DNA from: Adiantum capillus-veneris
Taxonomy: Eukaryota > Streptophyta > Polypodiopsida > Polypodiales > Pteridaceae
Assembly: GCA_014529385.2 (NCBI GenBank)
Contig: CM043943.1
Span: 102,699,355 to 102,763,354, forward strand
DNA length: 64,000 nt
Direction: 5' to 3'
Under the pieces are notes generated by a model. That model did no database searches, was not told the DNA's origin, and was given only the letters and a program-made list of their open reading frames with translations. The translations under genes were made by a program, and so were the position numbers. Every line of letters begins with the position of its first letter. The stretch's first letter is position 1. Positions 57,240 through 64,000 of this stretch are shown piece after piece.

Positions 57240-60071
57240 ACCGTATATCGACCATGCGAGCGGTGTTTTATCGGTTGCTAGGGTGTAACTGAGGAGAAGG
57301 GGACTGGACCTTGCATTTAACTTAATAAAAATCTAAGCTTTATACACAATAGAGCTTTATACACACTAGTGTACTATGTAGCGTTTAAACTCTTCTCTCC
57401 ATTTAGTAGTCGTGCTTCCTGCAGCACGCTACCGCATGTGGGCTAGGGTTTGGTCGGCATGAGATAGTAGCAATGAATGTGGTGCGACACTGTCTGGAGC
57501 ATCCGGATCTCTAGCTGATGACAATCCCTGAGTATATGTCTTGTATGGGCAACCTTGAGTGGCAGAAGCCTGTCCGAGTCTGGCGTAATGTCTTCTAATG
57601 GACATCAACAGATATAAAAGCCTCTTAAAGGTGAGTATTCATACTCACTTAGCATCGTGCTTTGTATTCACTTGTGTGAGCATTCTATACTGTGTGTGTT
57701 AGAAGCTATTTTACTACTGTGTGCTCAACATGCCAAAAAAGAATGGGAAGGACATTGTGGAGGCGTCTGCGTCTCCTAATCTACAGGTCAAACAGAAAAT
57801 ATTTCTTGCTCTAGAGACTGTCAATTGATATTATGAAGCTATGCTGAAAAAAGTTTTGAAAGGCTTCGAAAAACCAGTAATATAGATTTTTTAAAGGAAA
57901 AATGTTCCGGAAACTATTCTTACTGGTTTATGGGAGAAATATGAGTGGGAGTATATGTCTGCTCTAGGACAGATGGGAAATTGTGATTCTCTTTGACAAA
58001 TGGTGTTTGTTTTCGTAAAAATAAAAATTAAAAAAATATAACCTGGTTCTGGAAACTGACTCTTACTGGTTATGGGAAGAAGTGTGAATGACTCAGTTAA
58101 ACTAAGAACTACCTAGTTTTTTTGAATGATGGTAGTAATAAGTCTGGTTTCTGTAAAATGTGCTGTAAAACCGTTTTTTTGAGGAAAAATCTGTAATTTT
58201 AAAAAAGATAAAAGAAAAATGGGGAGACCGCCAGGTATGAGGGATTATGGCTGCTGAGAAAAGAGGATGGTATGGTACTTAAAGGAAAAGATTTGTATAT
58301 ATGGGTGATGATGTTATGTTCTGTAAAAAAGCTACTCAATAGATGTAATGTAGTCTTGAAAGGGATACTGCAGATCGAAAAAAAACCCAGAATTTCACAA
58401 AAAATGAGCTGTAATGATCTTATAAGATTTAAAAGATATTTTGGTTTATTGTAACACTACATTGCTGAGGTCCTTTGAGTAAGAGGACAGTCCCTAGACT
58501 GATTCACTTCTAGTTCTGGTGCCTATTCTATTGAATCGGCTGAAGATTATTATGAGGGCACTAAATACAGGTTTCGAAAATGGTGTCCTGTCTTCTGATA
58601 TTAGGTAGGTAGTAAGTGGTATCACATACCCAATTGTAGGAGTAAATATTGTTTTTGCAAATTGACTTAACCTTTTTTACCATATTACATCACCTACTAG
58701 TAAGATTGAATTGTTTTTTAGAGCAGATGCCTATCTCACTCAATCGGCTAAAAGTTATTTTGTATTTACTAAGTACTAGCTTCTGATATGTTGCCCTTTC
58801 TCTGATTTTTTATAGAGCTAAGAGTGGCAACACATACCGGATTGAGTAAAAAAAAGCTGGTTTCAAATTTACTTGATCTTTTTTACATCACATACTATGA
58901 AGTTTAGTGATAGTGTTCGATGACTTATCATTACTTCAACATAGTGACGGAGTTCTGAAGGTCTTGGTTGGTTTGACCCTCGGCTATTCAATAAAATTTG
59001 CTTGTCATCATCTGCTCGCTTCCTAATTTCACTCAAGTATATATGAACTGATCTTTACCTACCATCTTGCAGTATATACAAAAAAGCTTCTAGAAGTTGG
59101 TTTAAAAGGTTCTTGGTATTATAAGGAAAGTCATATATTTCCCTTTAGCTGATCTTTGCTGGTTAATCTTTTGTCATATCTTTCTCGGACAAGGTCTGAG
59201 TTGGATCTAGGGACTGACTTGTCTAGGGTTTTATGATATGAAAAACAGTTTATAACTGGCTATGGCTACAGTATGTCAGACATGACATAATAAACATAGA
59301 TATTTCTTGAGAAATAAAGTTTTTTTCAAATTTAAAAAAAGGGGGGAGCTCAGGTTTATAAATTTGTAAATTCTTAGAAGTTTCTTTGAAGATATCTCAG
59401 TGTGTTTATAAAAGGGTTCTTGAAGTAGGATCTGTTCCAAAAGATTGTTTTTTTCTATACTTCAAACCACAAGGAAGAGGTGGTCCTTAATAGAACTGTG
59501 ATCTGGCTTGTGATTAACTATGCCTACCGCTATAGAGTGAAATTCTCTCCAGTCAGATTAAAAAAGAAGTTTTCTTAATCCTAAAAACTTAAGTGTAGCA
59601 AAGAAAGTTTTTTTTTAAAAATATATATATAAAATCAAGGAATAACCAGATACATAGCTGCTTTATGGGTTTTCACTTTCCTTTATCAGATTGGCAAAAA
59701 TGCCAAGGAACTTTTTTTTCAAAAAAGAACAATATACTAGTTAAGAACTATGTGTTTTTTTAAGGTGACATGGATAACAACTGGGATGCCCAACATCACC
59801 TGCGTACAGTCACGTGCTAACGAATAGTTTTCTTGTGGCTATGGGTGCAGGTGAGGGCTACCTTCCTTGATTAAAATGTCCAGTTCTTAACAAATGGTGG
59901 ATCTCTTAGTGTGACACAAAATTTCCCAGACTTTGGGTTTATGGATTCTTGAGCTATATTTTGTTATCTTTATTACCTTGTACAAAATTTATTTTCAACT
60001 GCAAATAAATTATTGTGCAATGCCACTGTAATTTTCTAGAATTGTTAGTCTGTGAACAGTTAGTGTTCGTT

Positions 60072-60075
<4 letters not shown>
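57240..60075 (+). repeat. Divergent R1-type unit
   Basis: No gene beyond a 32-codon frame at 57,730 (MPKKNGKDIVEAS...). Shares the R1 plan: ATATAAAAG (57,612), covarying stem (57,631-57,648) and CACTTAG. An AT-rich body follows, then 3' core GTGACATGGATAACAACTGG (59,765), GGGTGCAGGTGAGG (59,843) and a microsatellite end. Long parts cannot be aligned by eye to R1, so it is a separate subfamily. Confidence 0.55.
57612..57652 (+). promoter_or_regulatory. TATA-like box and perfect stem-loop (divergent R1)
   Basis: ATATAAAAG, ten bases, then GTGAGTAT-TC-ATACTCAC, a perfect 8-bp stem with a 2-nt centre, then TTAG. The inner stem differs from that at 13,586 and 39,331 but stays complementary. Confidence 0.55.
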
Positions 60076-60819
<744 letters not shown>

Positions 60820-61179
60820 TTACTCCCCCTTAAGAAGAGTTTTCGTCCTCAAAAACAAAAGTGGGAAACTTCTTCTTAAGAACACTAATGTTTTTCCAAG
60901 TGGCACCTTCTTTAGGTCTGTCTTTTCACTTGATTAAGGCTTGTTGATGTACGTGATGACATGTACACAACTCATGATAATCAAGAACACATTCAGGTTC
61001 ATGCGGTAAGGTAGGAGGTTCAATGTAATCAACCAAAACCTGTTGGTCAACGACATTGTCGTCCGCATGTAACCGCTTACGTAGATGGATTACATGAAAC
61101 ACCGGATGAATGCGAGAATGTGAAGGTAGTAATAGTTTGTAGGCACGATACCTACTCGCTTGAGTATTTTGAAAGGCCC
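60820..61179 (-). pseudogene. Chromodomain relic and polypurine tract
   Basis: AAGGGGGAGTAA (minus strand, 60,820-60,831) precedes the LTR. Upstream, a frame reads ALIKWKDRPKEGATWKNI then SVLKKKFPTFVFEDEN, the end of a chromodomain. The region linking it to integrase contains SPRYxGPFKIL (GPF motif, near 61,180) across a stop. The chromodomain class is therefore the same as the element at 29.9-38.8 kb, though the sequences differ. Confidence 0.7.
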
Positions 61180-62127
61180 TTAATATCGAGGAGATAATTT
61201 AGGCATCGGTCCAGTTTTTAGACTTTGTGAATGTTCAGGCACACGTAAAAATAATTCCTCCCCTTCTTCGAACATAACTTGCCGACGTTTCTCATTAGTG
61301 TATTTCTTATACCGATCCTGTGCTTGCCGGACATTTTGATGAGCAAGTTTCAACATATCCATGTGGTCTTGGAGAAAATCCTTAACCTGTTGGAGTTTTT
61401 TGGTTGCCAACCCCACTGTAACTGGTGACCTAGGTTGAAACCCGTACATGAGCATGAAAGGACTGAAACCTGTTGTGACATGCTTAGCACTGTTGTAGGA
61501 AAACTCGAGAATAGATAAGTATTCTTCCCAGTTTGAATGTTTTTTGCTGACGTATGCTCTTAACATATCCTCTAGCACCTGGTTAACCCATTCCGTTTGA
61601 CCATCCGTTTTTGGATGATCAGCTGTACTGAGGTTTAGTTGTGTACCCAATTGTTTAAATACAGCTCTCCAAAAGTGGCTGTTAAACTTGGGATCACGGT
61701 CACTAACAATGTTACTTGGCAACCCATACAATTTGTATAGATTTTCCACAAATAACTTGGCTAGTTCTGGTGTCTTAATCGTTGATTTGGTCGGAATAAA
61801 CTTACATAGTTTAGTCAACCTGTCTACAACCACCCATATTGAGTCATGACCTCGTATAGTGGTTGGTAAACCTAAAATAAAATCCATAGAGATACTTTCC
61901 CATTTTCCATTGGGAATCTCCAAAGGATGTAAGAGTCCTCCTACTTTCAGGCGCTCTACCTTGTTAACTTGACATTTTTGGCAGTGCAAGACATAAGCTT
62001 GAACAAAGCCATGTAGACCTGGCCAGTAAAACTGTCGTCGTACAAGAGCATAAGTTTTTCTAATCCCCGGGTGCCCTGCACTTGGACTATCATGACATTC
62101 ATAAAGAATTTGGCGCCGAATGTCCAT
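61180..62127 (-). pseudogene. Integrase of the second chromovirus
   Basis: 315 codons, the longest open piece of this element. It has the zinc domain (LYECHDSPSAGHPG...CQKCQ; H-H-C-C), then catalytic Asp in SMDFILGLP, Asp in VSDRDPKF, and Glu in DGQTEWVNQVL, so the DDE triad is intact. It continues through EFSYNSAKHVTTGFSPF and YGFQPRSPV and stops just after PKLSPRY, where the GPF motif would follow. It would catalyse insertion of element DNA. It is separated by stops from RNase H (62,476-62,721) via a spacer piece at 62,194-62,403. Confidence 0.9.
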
Positions 62128-62475
62128 GTCCGTCGGTACACAAACTCTTCCTTTGTGGAGTAGGTACCCATTGTCGATGGTAAAATGCTTCCATCACTGT
62201 AGTTCATCACTTGATAAAGGAGAACTAGGTGTGGAGGTTAATTGTACACTACCGTCATTGGAGTGAGAAGGATCCCTCTTTTGAACATGGCTCCACACTT
62301 TGAAATATGCTTCATCATGCTCATATTTGCCCTTGAGAGAATCTAAAAATTCACACAAAGTTCTGTAAACAAGAGCGAATTGATCATGTAGAGCGTCTGC
62401 CACTACATGGTATCGGCCTTTGCGATATCTTAGCTTAGCATCATATTCATGAAGGATCTCAGCCCACCTGGCTTT

Positions 62476-62721
62476 TCAACCCTTTAAATCTGTTTGCTGT
62501 GTAAACCATTTGATGCTTTCATGGTCAAACAAAATCTCAAACTGATCACCATACAGATAATGCCACCATGTTTTTAAGGCAAACACTATTGCATAGAGTT
62601 CGCGTTCGTAAGCAGAATAGTTTTGCTGAGCTGCATCAAGCTTCTTACTTTCAAATGCAATCGGCCGTCTGTCTTGTAACAGGACTGCTCCAATAGCATG
62701 ATCACTGGCATCCATTTCCAA
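62476..62721 (-). pseudogene. RNase H of the second chromovirus
   Basis: MEMDASDHAIGAVLLQDRRP carries the first Asp, YSAYERELYAIVFALKTW the Glu, and FEILFDHESIKWF the segment normally RTDH; here it reads LFDHES, so the Asp is kept but the Thr is lost. A stop/frameshift precedes it and one follows. Confidence 0.88.
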
Positions 62722-62911
62722 AACGAATGGTTTTAAAGGATCTACAATAGCCAGTATAGGAGCTGTTGCTAATGCATCCTTGAGCGTATCAAAACTGTGC
62801 TGTTGAGCGGATCCCCACTGAAAGCTTTTCCTTTGCCTTTTAGTTGATCCGTCATAGGAACAACAATTTGAGCATAGTTTTTAACGAACCTTCAGTAAAA
62901 ACCTGCAAATC

Positions 62912-63466
62912 CTAAAAATATCTGTAATTCTTCCAAATTTTTAGGAGGAGGCCATTTCCTGATGGTATCCACTTTGGATTGATCCATGTATAGGCCATGA
63001 GATGAATAACATGCCCTAAATAATGAATTTCATGTTTTAGAAAATCACATTTAGATTCCTTGGCATATAACTTGTTTGTGCGTAACAACCCAAACACCTG
63101 CCTGAGATGTTGTAAGTGTTCTTCTTCAGAAGCACTATAGACTAGGATGTCATCAAGGAAAACAATGACAAATTTGCCCAAATATGGATTCAAGACACTA
63201 TCCATAAGTGTCATGAATGTTGTGGGCGCATTGGTTAACCCAAAGGGCATCACCAAAAACTTGTAGTGTCCAAACCGTGTTTGGAATGTAGTCTTAGGTA
63301 TATCGGAAAGCCGAATACGGTCTTGGTGATATCCTGACCGCAAGTCAATTTTCGTGAAAATGCGAGCATGAGTTAGCTTATCAAATAACTCATCTGCTCT
63401 TGGCAATGGGTATTTGTTCTTAACTGTAACCGCATTTAAGCCCCGGTAGTCTACGCACATGAGCAT
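62912..63466 (-). pseudogene. Reverse transcriptase of the second chromovirus
   Basis: 184 codons with RT boxes in order: [49 protein letters not shown] and [12 protein letters not shown] (catalytic DD), then [19 protein letters not shown]. The frame breaks after GHVI and upstream near 63,470 (KKRDGS...SSPWASP read in another frame). It copies element RNA to DNA if intact. Confidence 0.92.
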
Positions 63467-63654
63467 ACTGCCGTCCCTTTTCTTTACTAACAGGATAGGC
63501 GAAGCCCATGGTGAAGAACTGGGTTGTATAAACCCTCTGTAAGGTAGTCAGCAAGCTGACGTTCCACCTCATCAATCTCTGAATAACTCATACAGTAAGG
63601 TGGTTTAGTAACAGGTTTACATCCTGTAGCCACGTCAATGCTATGTTGCACTGA

Positions 63655-63852
63655 TCATGTCGGCGGTAATCCTAATGGAAAATCATTAGGAAATACATCT
63701 TGGAATTCCTTTAATAATTTTTGTAATTGACTAGTAATGTTTTCTTGTTTAGAATTAGCAATTGGTGGAATAGAGGAGAGAGAAGCATGCAACGTTGAGG
63801 AATGTTCAACAGACTCAATGTTAAAAAGAAAATGAGACAGCGAGTAACACAA
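63655..63852 (-). pseudogene. Protease-RT linker of the second chromovirus
   Basis: The piece ends in LLKEFQDVFPNDFPLGLPPT, the conserved lead-in to gypsy RT (FxDVFPxxLPxxLPP). Sequence further right to the window edge shows no clear protease active site. Confidence 0.7.
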
Positions 63853-64000
63853 GAAAACCTGATCTATTTCATTATCAGAAACTTAAGCTGCATAAGCTCA
63901 ACGGTACAAATCAGTGGTGATGAAGATATATCGTTTTCTCCTAACAACAACACATGTGCGCCATGGGATTCAAACATCAAGCGATTGTGCTCATAGCTAC

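Overview
The window looks like intergenic DNA from a large, repeat-rich land-plant nuclear genome. The evidence is plant-type Ty3/gypsy chromoviruses, a Tat-lineage gypsy with a second RNase H, a plant-style L1 LINE, and very long (AC)n, (TC)n and poly-C tracts. Two decayed retroelements resemble the N-terminal-endonuclease Penelope-like (PLE) group. From family knowledge this makes a seed-free plant (fern or lycophyte-like) or a gymnosperm more likely than a flowering plant, but the sequence cannot settle it. I see no rRNA or tRNA gene, no CRISPR array and no confidently intact host gene.

Layout. 1-3.0 kb: decayed PLE copy A, then a microsatellite and the 5' part of a repeat called R1 here. 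4.6 kb: a near-perfect 114-bp fold-back element. 6.2-13.1 kb: an L1-type LINE on the minus strand, split by about 2.5 kb of other DNA that ends in the relic 3' end of a chromovirus. 13.1-19.1 kb: full R1 (about 2.2 kb) followed by PLE copy B, ending in two overlapping, mutually exclusive hairpins. 19.2-28.9 kb: a third R1, interrupted by a 7.5-kb minus-strand Tat-lineage element with an LTR of about 4.3 kb. 29.9-38.8 kb: a very young chromovirus with 1591-bp LTRs that look identical, a perfect 5-bp target duplication and one long gag-pol frame broken only by a TGA ahead of the chromodomain. 38.8-41.4 kb: a divergent R1 relative, then microsatellites. 43.7-46.8 kb: unidentified coding-like fragments on both strands.

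46.8-56.6 kb: the most unusual object, a minus-strand LTR element without reverse transcriptase or integrase. It has a tRNA-Asp-like primer site, a leader with five 22-24-bp palindromes, and one 1362-codon frame divided by two amber codons into three blocks. The blocks carry a zinc knuckle, a retropepsin-like domain with a ruined active site, and repeated GYYxG...WxPK modules. 56.6-60.2 kb: an unidentified coding-like tract and another divergent R1 relative. 60.2-64.0 kb: the 3' part of a second chromovirus (minus strand), apparently inserted at a (CA)n tract and running off the window.

The main themes are nested transposons and a recurring R1-type family. R1-type units share a TATA-like box followed by a stem whose two arms change together, share a 3' core, and abut microsatellites. 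R1 flanks the coding part of PLE copy B on both sides, so R1 may be the pseudo-LTR/UTR of the PLE.
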